DNA of 64,000 nucleotides from Rhizorhabdus dicambivorans (GTDB taxonomy: Bacteria; Pseudomonadota; Alphaproteobacteria; Sphingomonadales; Sphingomonadaceae): contig NZ_CP023449.1 of the NCBI RefSeq assembly GCF_002355275.1, forward strand, positions 4,380,001 to 4,444,000, read 5' to 3'. Shown here piece after piece: positions 52,507-60,715 of this stretch (positions are counted from its first letter, which is position 1; each line of letters starts with the position of its first letter). The notes below the pieces were generated by a model. It had not been told where the DNA came from, ran no database searches, and was given only the letters and a program-made list of their open reading frames with translations. Position numbers and translations under genes: made by a program.

Positions 52507-53985
52507 ATGAGCAATTATCGCGGGTTCGAGAAATTCCTGATTGGTTCACAATGGGCTGAGCCTCACGGCAATGTCCGGCACACCGTCCTCGATCCCAGCA
52601 GCGGCGATGAAATCGGTACAGTGCGCCTTGCTGACGAAGCTGACATCGATGCTGCCTTGAAAGCAGCCCGCGCGGCATTGGATAGCCGTGTCTGGACAGA
52701 CGCTCCGTTTGAGGAGCGCGCGGAAAGAATACGGGCGGCGCGCAGCTATTGCGAGGGTCAGATTGATCGGCTCGTTGAACTGAGTGCCAATGAGCTCGGC
52801 TTGCCAGTGTCCCAAAATAGAGGGCGGCATCTGGCGGCGCTCACCTATTTCGATGACGCGATCGAGCGCGCGAGGCCCTTTACGCAAACGGAGCTGAGGC
52901 CGGACCCCCTTACGCGCAAGACGGCTCTGGTAAGTCGCGAGCCTGTCGGCATCGTAGTCGCGATAATTCCGTTCAACGGACCATTCGCGATGGGCGTCAA
53001 CAAGACCGCCCGTGCTCTGATGGCCGGCTGTCCGGTGATCCTGAAGACGTCCCCCGAAGGTTCTCTCCATGCGGAAGTGCTGGCAGAGGCTTATGCCGCT
53101 GCCGGCTTCCCCGCTGGCGTGGTCAGCGTGTTGCCGGGCGGTGCCGATGCGGGCATCCGCCTCGTCAACAGCCCAGACATCGGCATGGTCACGTTTACGG
53201 GTTCAACTGCGGCCGGCCGCGCGATCGCAAAGAGCTGCGCCGAAAACTTCACACGCTCCAGCCTCGAGCTCGGCGGCAAGTCCGCGAGCATCATCTGCGA
53301 CGATGCCGACCTCGATGTCGTCATGGGCTGCCTGCCGATCGGCGCCTTTGGAAATTCGGGGCAGGTATGCCTGACGTTAAGCCGTACCTATGTGCACCGC
53401 TCCTTATTCGACACGGTCCTGGAGCGTCTCAAAGAGGCTGTTCAGGCCTTCGTCATCGGCGATCCGCGGGAAGAGACGACGATGCTTGGACCGATAGTGT
53501 CACGCCGTCAGCTCGATCACATCAACGGGCTGGTGCAAGGTGCGATCGCCGCCGGCGCAAAGGTGGTGACGGGAGGATCGATCATCGATCGGCCAGGAAA
53601 CTTTTTCGAGCCCACTATTTTGACTGATGTCGCCAATTCGGCTGCTATCGTGCAGCAGGAAATCTTTGGGCCGGTGAACGTCATCCTCCCATTTGACGAT
53701 GATGATGAGGCGATCCGCTTGGCCAATGAGAGCAACTTCGGCTTGCATGGCGCTGTCTTCACCCGCGATTTCGAACGCGGCCTCAGGATCGCCGAGCGCA
53801 TCAAGACGGGTACGATCGCCCTTAACGGCTACGGCATCACCGCAACCGGCCCGTTAGGTGGCGTGAAATGGTCCGGCTGGGGCCGGGAGAACGGCCCCGA
53901 AGGCATGGAGCACTTCTACGAGTTCAAGAGCTTGTCGCTCGATACGGCCGCGGCTGAGCAGTATCGGGCGCTCAATGAGAAGTAA
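52507..53985 (+). CDS. NAD(P)-dependent aldehyde dehydrogenase
   Basis: 492 residues, normal length. PFNGPF with Asn157, VILKTSPEGSL with Lys180, FTGSTAAGRAIA, LELGGKSA with the general-base Glu254, NSGQVCLTLSR with nucleophile Cys288 and EIFGPVNVILPF. It oxidises an aldehyde to the acid (or CoA ester) in the cytoplasm. It is followed by an ACAD gene 51 bases downstream on the same strand, suggesting aldehyde to acid to acyl-CoA degradation. The ribosome-binding site is weak (GCGAGA). Confidence 0.94.
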   Translation: MSNYRGFEKFLIGSQWAEPHGNVRHTVLDPSSGDEIGTVRLADEADIDAALKAARAALDSRVWTDAPFEERAERIRAARSYCEGQIDRLVELSANELGLPVSQNRGRHLAALTYFDDAIERARPFTQTELRPDPLTRKTALVSREPVGIVVAIIPFNGPFAMGVNKTARALMAGCPVILKTSPEGSLHAEVLAEAYAAAGFPAGVVSVLPGGADAGIRLVNSPDIGMVTFTGSTAAGRAIAKSCAENFTRSSLELGGKSASIICDDADLDVVMGCLPIGAFGNSGQVCLTLSRTYVHRSLFDTVLERLKEAVQAFVIGDPREETTMLGPIVSRRQLDHINGLVQGAIAAGAKVVTGGSIIDRPGNFFEPTILTDVANSAAIVQQEIFGPVNVILPFDDDDEAIRLANESNFGLHGAVFTRDFERGLRIAERIKTGTIALNGYGITATGPLGGVKWSGWGRENGPEGMEHFYEFKSLSLDTAAAEQYRALNEK

Positions 53986-54036
53986 CTAACTTGACCATTG
54001 CCGATAGCGACGCGACAAAAAAGGCCCAATAACGAA

Positions 54037-55176
54037 ATGCACAACAGGAAAATCTTCTCCGCCGAACATCAATTGTTTCGTGAAAGCGCGCGCCGCTTCT
54101 TCCGTGAGGAAGTGGAGACCAACATCACGCAATGGGAAGCGGGCGGCATTGTTCCCCGTTCATTCTGGAAGAAAGCGGCGGCGCAAGGTTTCCTGTGCTG
54201 CAGCGTCCCCGAAGAATATGGCGGCGCCGGCGCCGACTTTTTTTACAACATGATCCTCTCCGAGGAAGGCGGGTACGGCATCGGTGCTTCGGCTCTCGGC
54301 ATCTTCCTGCAATCCGACGTCGTGGCCTATTATCTGCTCAATTTCGCGTCCGAGGAACTCAAGGACAAATGGCTACCCGGAATGGCAGCGGGTGACGCCA
54401 TAAGCGCGATCGGCATGACCGAGCCCGGCGGCGGAAGCGATCTCAAAGCCATCACCACGACGGCGCGGCGCGAGGGTGACGAGTACGTCATCAATGGCCA
54501 GAAGACATTCATCACCAACGGACAAAACTGCGATTTCGTGGTGTTGGCGTGCAAGACCGACCCAAGCAAGGGCGCCAAGGGCATCAGCCTCATTCTTGTC
54601 GAGACAGACCGTCCCGGATTCATGCGCGGCAAGAACCTCGAAAAGATCGGCCAGAAGTCATCGGACACGTCAGAGCTGTTCTTCACCGATGTGCGCGTTC
54701 CGGTGAGCAATCTGATTGGCGAAGAAGGCCGCGGCTTCGCGATCATGATGTCAGAACTGCCGCGAGAACGCTTGACAATCGCCGCGCGCGCGCTGGGCGA
54801 GAGCCAGCGAGCTTTCGAACTGACGCTGGACTACGTCAAGCAACGCAAGGCCTTCGGGCAAACCATATTCGACTTTCAGAACACGCAGTTCACGCTCGCC
54901 GAAATTAAAACGAGCATCGAGGTCGGCTGGGCTTTCTACGACCAGTGCCTCGCAAAGGTGCCAGATCGGACGCTGACCATCGAAGACGCGGCAATGGTGA
55001 AACTCTGGACGACGGAGAACAACAGCGTCGTCATCGACAAATGTCTGCAGCTGTTCGGCGGCTGGGGCTATATGAGCGAGTACCCAATCTCACGCCTTTA
55101 CGTGGACAGCCGCGCACGCCGCATATTCGGTGGAACTTCCGAGATTTGCAAAACCATCATCGGGCGGTCGCTATAA
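54037..55176 (+). CDS. Acyl-CoA dehydrogenase
   Basis: 379 residues from ATG 54037 (MHNRKIFSAEHQLFRESARR). CSVPEEYGGAGADFFYNMIL, AIGMTEPGGGSDLKAITTTA, VINGQKTFITNGQNCDFVVL, LPRERLTIAARALG, QLFGGWGYMSEYPISRLY and C-terminal RIFGGTSEICKTIIGRSL. The MCAD catalytic Glu position is Gly, as in the long- and branched-chain ACADs that use a Glu in an earlier helix. Directly downstream of the aldehyde dehydrogenase gene. Its last six bases overlap the convergent FAD-enzyme relic. Confidence 0.92.
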   Translation: MHNRKIFSAEHQLFRESARRFFREEVETNITQWEAGGIVPRSFWKKAAAQGFLCCSVPEEYGGAGADFFYNMILSEEGGYGIGASALGIFLQSDVVAYYLLNFASEELKDKWLPGMAAGDAISAIGMTEPGGGSDLKAITTTARREGDEYVINGQKTFITNGQNCDFVVLACKTDPSKGAKGISLILVETDRPGFMRGKNLEKIGQKSSDTSELFFTDVRVPVSNLIGEEGRGFAIMMSELPRERLTIAARALGESQRAFELTLDYVKQRKAFGQTIFDFQNTQFTLAEIKTSIEVGWAFYDQCLAKVPDRTLTIEDAAMVKLWTTENNSVVIDKCLQLFGGWGYMSEYPISRLYVDSRARRIFGGTSEICKTIIGRSL

Positions 55177-55368
55177 TACGGGGCCGCCGTGGACCGCTGT
55201 AGCGCGAACATAGAACAGGGCAAGGCGAACATCGCCTCGCTCGTCGAGCGCAGAAGTCGCTATACCGCCTATCCGCATCTGAGGGAGAAGCTTGGCGTCG
55301 AAAGCTTCGGCGAGCCGGTAGCCGAGCGTCGGGCCTGCAATGCTCGCACCTGATATAACAATTTTCAA
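55171..55368 (-). pseudogene. Relic: N-terminal end of an FAD-dependent monooxygenase
   Basis: Starts MKIVISGASIAGPTLGYRLA, the dinucleotide-binding motif of class A flavoprotein hydroxylases, then jumps to LLPQMRIGG and DERGDVRLALFYVRA, which resemble later parts of such proteins. At 65 codons, against about 400 in intact enzymes, it is an internally deleted fragment. Confidence 0.6.
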
Positions 55369-55506
55369 ACCAACTTGACGGCACTTCCAGTCTTCTCGAC
55401 CCGCAAATCCCGCAGCAATGCCGCGACGGGAGCGCCCCGACGGTCGTCGCCCCTAGGGGCACAGCTTATGAAGCGAGACTTGCCCTGCAGTATCAGAGCG
55501 CTATCC

Positions 55507-55535
55507 TTGATGTAAGGGATGCCAGTGCATCTTCC
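55507..55535 (+). promoter_or_regulatory. Degenerate third copy of the TTGACG/TAAGAT...ATCTT element
   Basis: TTGATGTAAG-N11-CATCTTCC, 16-44 bases before the TetR start, aligns with the perfect elements at 56702 and 63062 (TTGACGnTAAGAT-N10-ATCTTA). It may be the autoregulatory site of the TetR regulator that follows. Confidence 0.4.
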
Positions 55536-55550
55536 ATCGTCAACCAGGGT

Positions 55551-56204
55551 ATGAGAATGAGTCTTAAAGCTGCGATCAGCACGACCGACGCGCCAGAGCC
55601 AGCCGTCAAGACGCGACGGCGCGGTGCCGCGCTCGAAGGCGCGCTGCTCGAGGCAGCCTGGGCGGAACTGCTGAGAGGTGGCTATTCCGGATTCACCATC
55701 GAAGGCGTGGCGCTACGGGCCAGGACCAGTCGCCCCGTAATTGCGAGACGCTGGCCCAGCCGTGGGGCTCTCGCCTTGGCCGCCTTCAAGCATCATATCG
55801 AGACCAGGCCGCTAACCATTCCGGACGAGAGCGACGTCCGTAGCGAGCTTATCAGCTATATCGTCGAGCTGTACGAACGCGATTTCCGCTTGGTGTTGAT
55901 GATGTGGACGCAGATGGACGAATATTATCGTGAGGAGAATTCTTCGCCTGCCCGCTTTCGCGAGAGCCTGCTGGGCGGACAGGCATCAGCCGTCAGGTTC
56001 CTTCTCGAACGGGCGGCCAGGCGCGGCGAGGTCGACCCCGACAAGCTCACGGGAATGGTCATGGCCATCCCTGGCGCTTTCCTAGCCTACATCAGTGCAA
56101 CGCAAGCGCCTATTGGCATCCGCGCAGCTGTCGAAGAAGTGATCGACACCATCCTCCTCCCGCTGGTCGCGACGAAAAAATATCTTCGAAGCCTGGGGAT
56201 GTAA
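55551..56204 (+). CDS. TetR-family transcriptional regulator
   Basis: 217 residues (ATG 55551; a second ATG two codons on is equally possible). HTH region RRGAALEGALLEAAWAELLR, GGYSGFTIEGVALRARTS and RPVIARRWPSRGALALAAF, with the ARRWPSR recognition helix of the TetR_C_11-like group that often sits beside transporters and oxidoreductases. Unrelated to the four other TetR proteins here. A dead MFS gene, then a VOC-GGT-MFS unit follow on the same strand; the repeated element in front of that unit and of the aminotransferase gene is its candidate operator. Confidence 0.92.
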   Translation: MRMSLKAAISTTDAPEPAVKTRRRGAALEGALLEAAWAELLRGGYSGFTIEGVALRARTSRPVIARRWPSRGALALAAFKHHIETRPLTIPDESDVRSELISYIVELYERDFRLVLMMWTQMDEYYREENSSPARFRESLLGGQASAVRFLLERAARRGEVDPDKLTGMVMAIPGAFLAYISATQAPIGIRAAVEEVIDTILLPLVATKKYLRSLGM

Positions 56205-56253
56205 GAGGGCGTAGCGGCCATTCTCCGGCCCTCCTTTCGAGGGATCCGACAAA

Positions 56254-56592
56254 GTGACAACCGGTACGCCACCCGCTCCCACGCCAAGATTTACGGCTGG
56301 TACGTCGTGACGGCGTTGCTGCTCTGTCAGACGCTTGCCTCGCTCGATGCCAAATTGCCTTTCATTCTGGTCGAGTCGCTCGAGCACTGACTCTTGTGGA
56401 TCAACAGCGTCGGCTTTGCCTCAGGCGCCTTCATCTGCGGCTTGCTCAGCGATTGCTCCAGCCCGATCAAGGCGCAAAATCTTGAAGATCGCCCTTTTGA
56501 TCCTGTCGGTCTTCAACCTCTGAAGCGCTGTGCATTATGTCCTCGCAGGCCGTCGCATGCCGACCGCCATAGCGACCGAACCGGCGAGATGA
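56254..56592 (+). pseudogene. Relic: internally deleted MFS transporter gene
   Basis: Copy of the transporter at 58844, including the upstream GACAAAGTG start region. The first ~45 codons survive with frame changes (KIYGWYVVTALLLCQTLAS, LDAKLPFILVESLE), then the sequence jumps to the last transmembrane part (FASGAFICGLLSD) and the same type of ending down to TGA 56590-56592. About 300 codons in between are missing. Confidence 0.85.
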
Positions 56593-56701
56593 GCGCCGAA
56601 CGCGCGCCGCAATGCATTTTCAAGCGATAATGCGGGTCGCGGCAGCTTGCCGGTCAAGCCTTTGGCCCCTCGCCTCGCGAGCAGATCACCAGGGCGAGGC
56701 C

Positions 56702-56732
56702 TTGACGATAAGATTTGTTCAAGTATCTTATC
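56702..56732 (+). promoter_or_regulatory. Promoter with palindromic operator GATAAGAT-N10-ATCTTATC
   Basis: TTGACG (56702-56707), 16-base spacer, TATCTT (56724-56729) as -35/-10 boxes, overlaid by a perfect 8+10+8 inverted repeat (56707-56732). The same arrangement stands at 63062-63090. It drives the VOC-GGT-MFS unit beginning 34 bases downstream. A repressor bound here would block polymerase; the TetR protein at 55551 is the obvious candidate. Confidence 0.7.
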
Positions 56733-56765
56733 CAGCTATCGCACCCTACTACCCGGGAGAGTGGA

Positions 56766-57172
56766 ATGCCCCCGCTTCGGCTGGACCATGTGACGCTCAG
56801 CACCGCGCGCATGGATGAAACTGTCGCCTTTTACGGCGACATTCTTGGAATGCGGCCGGGCTATCGCCCCCCCTTGAGTCCAATGGCGTCAAAGTCGATG
56901 GCGCATGGCTTTATGCCGAGGGTGGTGATTATCCCATGCTGCACATCATCAATCGCAAACCAGAGGAAGGAGCGACCGGCGCGTTCAATCACTTCGCGCT
57001 TCGCGGTACCGGTCTTCTCGCCTTCCTCGATCACCTTCGAGCCCGTGCGATCGAGTTCAAGGCAGCACCTGTCGCCGACACTGCCGACAGTCAGGTTCAC
57101 TTCTTCGACCCCAACGGCGTCAAGGTCGAAATGATCTTCGCTGAGCGCGTCGATCCATCTCTGCTGACCTGA
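56766..57172 (+). pseudogene. VOC (glyoxalase) family gene with a frameshift at a C7 run
   Basis: ATG 56766 follows GGGAGAG. The first frame reads MPPLRLDHVTLSTARMDETV, AFYGDILGMRPGYRPP, then at seven C bases (56867-56873) the sense moves to another frame: WLYAEGGDYPMLHIIN, GAFNHFALRGTGLLAFLDHL and HFFDPNGVKVEMIFA to TGA 57170-57172. Joined, it gives a ~135-residue VOC protein with His, His and Glu metal positions (LDHV, NHFALRG, KVEMIF). Either a true one-base frameshift, phase variation, or a sequencing error in the C run. First gene of the operon with the transpeptidase gene, which starts six bases later. Confidence 0.7.
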
Positions 57173-57178
57173 TCCGGC

Positions 57179-58792
57179 ATGACCAACCGTCACAGCCTGC
57201 CGCCGCTCGACTATTCCCAGCCCTATCCGTCGCGGCGGATACCGGCGATGGGGCGCGCTGCCATCGCCACCTCGCATCATCTCGCTTCGATCGCCGGCAT
57301 GGATATGCTGGCCAAGGGTGGCAACGCCGTGGACGCAGCCATCGCGGCAGCGATGGTGCTCACCGTCGTCGAACCCACCGGATGCGGAATCGGCGGCGAC
57401 GGCTTCGCGATTCTGTGGGATGGAAAGGAACTGCACGGCCTTAACGGCTCTGGCCGATCGCCGGCCGCATGGACGCCCGAATATTTCAAGGAACTTAAAG
57501 CGGTACCGGAGCGCGGCTGGGATTCAGTCACCGTTCCGGGCGTGGTGTCGTGCTGGATCACGTTGTGGGAGCGATTCGGTTCGCTGCCGCTCGAAACCCT
57601 CGCATCGCCCGCCATCCGCCATGCGCGGGACGGCTTTCTCGTCACCCCGACGATCGCCGGCCTGTGGGCGCTCGGGGGGCAGAAGCTGAAGAGCCAGCCT
57701 GGCTTCGCCGAATGCTTCCTGCAGGGCGGTCGCGCCCCTCGCGCGGGCGAACTGTTCCGCTCCCCCGCCCATGCCGCGACGCTTGAGGCGATCGCGGCCA
57801 CGCGGGGCGAAGCCTTCTACCGTGGCGCGCTTGCCGAGCGCATCGTTGCCGACGCTCAGGCGCATGGCGCCGCGCTCAGCATGGCCGATCTGGGCGAGCA
57901 TCGCGCGGAATGGGTGGGCACCATTTCACAGCGCTTCGCCAATGGCGTCGTGCATGAACTGCCGCCGGCAAATCAGGGCCTGGCGACGCTGATCGGCCTT
58001 GGCATCCTGGAAGCGGCCGGCTGGCAGCCCTCGTCGACCGACGATCCGCATCAACTGCATCTGGCGATCGAGGCGACCAAACTCGCGCTTGCCGACGTCT
58101 ATCGTCACCTGACGGACGTCGATGCGATGCGGATCGCGCCCGAGGCATTCCTCGACCCTGCCTATCTGCGGGAGCGGGCGAAGCTCATCGACCCCGATCG
58201 TGCGGGCGACCCTGGCCATGGCAAGCCGCGGCCCGGCGGCACCGTCTGCCTGGCGGCGGCCGACGACAGCGGGATGATGGTGTCGTTCATCCAGTCCAAT
58301 TACAAGGGGTTCGGGTCGGGCGTGGTCGTCCCCGACACTGGCATCGCGTTGCAGAACCGAGGTGTCGGCTTCACGCTGGAGCCAGGGCATGTCAACCAGG
58401 TGGCGCCGCGCAAACGCCCCTTCCACACGATCATCCCCGGGTTCGCCATGGACCTGAATGGCGAGCCGTTGATGGCGTTCGGTCTGATGGGCGGACCCAT
58501 TCAAGCGCAGGGCCATCTGCAACTTGCGCTCAGGATTCTCGGCTATGGTCAGAACCCCCAGGCGGCGGCCGATGCACCGCGCTGGCGGATCGATGCCGGG
58601 CGCAGGGTCGGCATCGAACCCGGCACCGACCCGGCACTGATCGATTATCTTCGGGCCAGAGGGCACGATATCGTCAGCGAAGAGCTGGATGCCACCTTCT
58701 CGTTTGGCGGTGCCCAGATCGTCCTGAAAACCGACGGCGGCTATGTTGCCGGCTCCGATCCGCGCAAGGATGGGCAAGCCCTTGCACGCTGA
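57179..58792 (+). CDS. Gamma-glutamyltransferase family protein
   Basis: 537 residues of the Ntn-hydrolase gamma-glutamyltranspeptidase fold. GKGGNAVDAAIAAAMVLTVV-type sequence and EPTGCGIGGDGFAILWDG mark the N-terminal half; PGGTVCLAAADDSGMMVSFI carries the likely autocleavage Thr355 that becomes the nucleophile; SNYKGFGSGVVVP follows. No signal peptide, so cytoplasmic, unlike periplasmic Ggt. It may hydrolyse glutathione conjugates or a gamma-glutamyl or other amide. Beside a VOC gene, breakdown of a glutathione adduct is one idea; cephalosporin-acylase-like amidases share the fold and cannot be excluded. Confidence 0.88.
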   Translation: MTNRHSLPPLDYSQPYPSRRIPAMGRAAIATSHHLASIAGMDMLAKGGNAVDAAIAAAMVLTVVEPTGCGIGGDGFAILWDGKELHGLNGSGRSPAAWTPEYFKELKAVPERGWDSVTVPGVVSCWITLWERFGSLPLETLASPAIRHARDGFLVTPTIAGLWALGGQKLKSQPGFAECFLQGGRAPRAGELFRSPAHAATLEAIAATRGEAFYRGALAERIVADAQAHGAALSMADLGEHRAEWVGTISQRFANGVVHELPPANQGLATLIGLGILEAAGWQPSSTDDPHQLHLAIEATKLALADVYRHLTDVDAMRIAPEAFLDPAYLRERAKLIDPDRAGDPGHGKPRPGGTVCLAAADDSGMMVSFIQSNYKGFGSGVVVPDTGIALQNRGVGFTLEPGHVNQVAPRKRPFHTIIPGFAMDLNGEPLMAFGLMGGPIQAQGHLQLALRILGYGQNPQAAADAPRWRIDAGRRVGIEPGTDPALIDYLRARGHDIVSEELDATFSFGGAQIVLKTDGGYVAGSDPRKDGQALAR

Positions 58793-58843
58793 AATCGACC
58801 TTACCGGACGCTCCTTACCTCTCCCGTTCAAGGAATCGACAAA

Positions 58844-60121
58844 GTGAAAACCGACACACTCCCCGGCTCCCGTACCAAGCTTTATGCTTGGTACGTCGTG
58901 GCGGTGCTGATGCTCTGTCAGACGCTCGGCGCCATGGACTCCAAAGTGCTCTTCATTCTGGTGGAGGCGCTCAAGCGCGACCTGGGGTTGAGCGACACCC
59001 AAATCGGCCTGATCACCGGACCGGCATTTTCGCTCACCTATGCGATCAGCGCGATACCGATCTCCAAGCTTTCGGATCGCGGAGTCCGCGTTAATGTCAT
59101 TGGCGGCGCGATCGTTTTCTGGAGCGCGCTGACCGCTCTGGGCGGGTTTGCGCTGGGCATGAAGACGCTGCTCCTGAGCCGCATCGGCGTGGCGGTCGGC
59201 GAGTCGGCGCTGACGCCGGCAGCCCATTCGATCATCGCTGATTACACCGACAAGGCCACGCGGCCCAAGGCCATCGCAACCTATTCGCTGGGGCTTGCGG
59301 TCGGAACCTTCCTTGCGCTTTCGCTCGGCGGCTTCCTGAACGACCAGTTCGGTTGGCGCACGACGCTGTTCATTATCGGCGCCACTGGCATCTTGCTGTG
59401 CGTGCTGGTGCTCACCACCGTCCGCGAGCCCGCACGCGAGCAGGCGACCGGCGCGCGCGAACTGCCCAAGGGAGACATTCGCAGCCTCCTCCGCAACAAG
59501 CCAATCCGCAACCTGATGTTGGGCGGCGCCGTGCTGGGGCTCAGCTCGGGCGCCCTGGGCGCCTGGGCTCCGGCCTATGTGATGCGCACTTTCGACCTCA
59601 GCGCAACGGCGACCGGCGCCTCGTTCGGCGCGGTCGCTGGCGGGACAGCCATATTGGGCATATTGGGCGGCGGCTTCATCGGCGGGTGGCTGGCGCACCG
59701 CGGGCCCCGCAGCGCGTACAATGTGCTCGCCCTGGCTTTCATCGTCGCCATGCTTGCCCAGATCGGCTCGCTGCTGACGAGCAACTATCCGCTGTTCATC
59801 GTTCTTACGGCGCTCAGCATCTTCCTGGTCGCCTTCTACCTCGCCCCGACTTACTCGACCATCCAGTCTGCCGTCGATCCGAGCGCGCGGAGCTTCGCTG
59901 CCGCAGTGACGATGTTCAGCATCAGCGGCGTGGGAATGGCCTCAGGCGCGTTCGTCTGTGGTTTGTTCAGTGATCTCCTCCAGCCCTATTACGGCGACGA
60001 CTCCTTGAGGGCCGCTCTTATCATCCTGTCATTCTTCAAGCTCTGGGGCGCCGTGCATTATATTCTCGTCGGCCGTCATTTGGCGGACGTGGAGGTGCCC
60101 GAGGCCGCACCGGCGGGATGA
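58844..60121 (+). CDS. MFS transporter (spinster-like)
   Basis: 425 residues with 12 predicted membrane segments. YAWYVVAVLMLCQTLGAMDS, LGLSDTQIGLITGPAFSLTY and SKLSDRGVRVNVI are typical of the spinster-type MFS proteins abundant in sphingomonads. Start GTG 58844 with AAGGAA upstream. It follows the transpeptidase gene by 51 bases. A deleted copy lies at 56254. The stop is followed after 14 bases by a perfect 28-bp palindrome. Probably imports the substrate of the GGT/VOC unit or exports a product. Confidence 0.9.
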   Translation: MKTDTLPGSRTKLYAWYVVAVLMLCQTLGAMDSKVLFILVEALKRDLGLSDTQIGLITGPAFSLTYAISAIPISKLSDRGVRVNVIGGAIVFWSALTALGGFALGMKTLLLSRIGVAVGESALTPAAHSIIADYTDKATRPKAIATYSLGLAVGTFLALSLGGFLNDQFGWRTTLFIIGATGILLCVLVLTTVREPAREQATGARELPKGDIRSLLRNKPIRNLMLGGAVLGLSSGALGAWAPAYVMRTFDLSATATGASFGAVAGGTAILGILGGGFIGGWLAHRGPRSAYNVLALAFIVAMLAQIGSLLTSNYPLFIVLTALSIFLVAFYLAPTYSTIQSAVDPSARSFAAAVTMFSISGVGMASGAFVCGLFSDLLQPYYGDDSLRAALIILSFFKLWGAVHYILVGRHLADVEVPEAAPAG

Positions 60122-60135
60122 ATATTAGGAAGTGC

Positions 60136-60163
60136 GTACGTCTCCGCCATGGCGGAGACGTAC
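60136..60163. terminator. Perfect 28-bp palindrome after the MFS gene
   Basis: GTACGTCTCCGCCA joined to its exact reverse complement, centre CCATGG, with no loop bases. It could fold as a hairpin ending the operon transcript (no T-run follows) or serve as a protein-binding site. Confidence 0.5.
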
Positions 60164-60463
60164 ATGAACAGGTGCCGGTGCTCGTGCCAAACTTTCCTCT
60201 GGCAGGAGCGGGACTGGCCGACCGGCAATTGTGACGCGCGCCGCCAAAGCGAGGCGAGAGCCAGGTGAATGTCTTAGTGCCTCAAGACGGTCGAGATAGC
60301 GACGTGCGAGGTCTTTCTCACCGCGGATCAGACGCGAACTATGCCAGTTTCCGCGCAATAATCGCAAACGAGCCGCCATTCAAAAAGCGGACGTCCAGCT
60401 GTAGGGAAGGAGACTTGCCGCATAGGCGGCGCAATACCCTTACCAGGTTGCGGCCATGTGGGT
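60164..60463. other. Intergenic region; no convincing gene
   Basis: A minus-strand frame (60125-60379, 84 codons) reads RGEKDLARRYLDRLEALRHS and is faintly protein-like, but it spans the palindrome and has no start signal or family I know. Nothing else seen. Confidence 0.35.
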
Positions 60464-60652
60464 TCAATCAAGAATCAGCTTTTGCAGCTCACCAAGAGGC
60501 ACGGGCCTATCATTATATCCGGAGACGACAATATTCGTCTTTCCAAGCCGCGAGAACAACTCGGCCAATTCAATCGCTTCGCTTGGGCTCCGGGCGCAGA
60601 CGGTGGTCTGGCCAATGCCATCGAAGCGGATCCGGTAGAGTATGTTTGTCAT
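60464..60652 (-). CDS. Small protein of unknown function
   Basis: 62 residues: MTNILYRIRFDGIGQTTVCA, RSPSEAIELAELFSRLGKT, VVSGYNDRPVPLGELQKLIL. The alternation of strands and helices looks like a folded, real protein. GGAAC six bases before the ATG is a weak ribosome-binding site. It stands alone, 64 bases beyond the end of the amidohydrolase gene at 60716 on the same strand, and may be the last gene of that unit. Family not recognised. Confidence 0.6.
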   Translation of the reverse strand: MTNILYRIRFDGIGQTTVCARSPSEAIELAELFSRLGKTNIVVSGYNDRPVPLGELQKLILD

Positions 60653-60715
60653 TTTTGTTCCATAAGCACAAAGCTACGTTCTGGTGATACGAGAGCAGAC
60701 TCCTTCCGGCGGCGG

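Noticed and set aside
57926-59698. 590-codon minus-strand frame opposite the transpeptidase and MFS genes
   Set aside because: Spans two real genes and their spacer; His/Arg/Gln-rich low-complexity translation.
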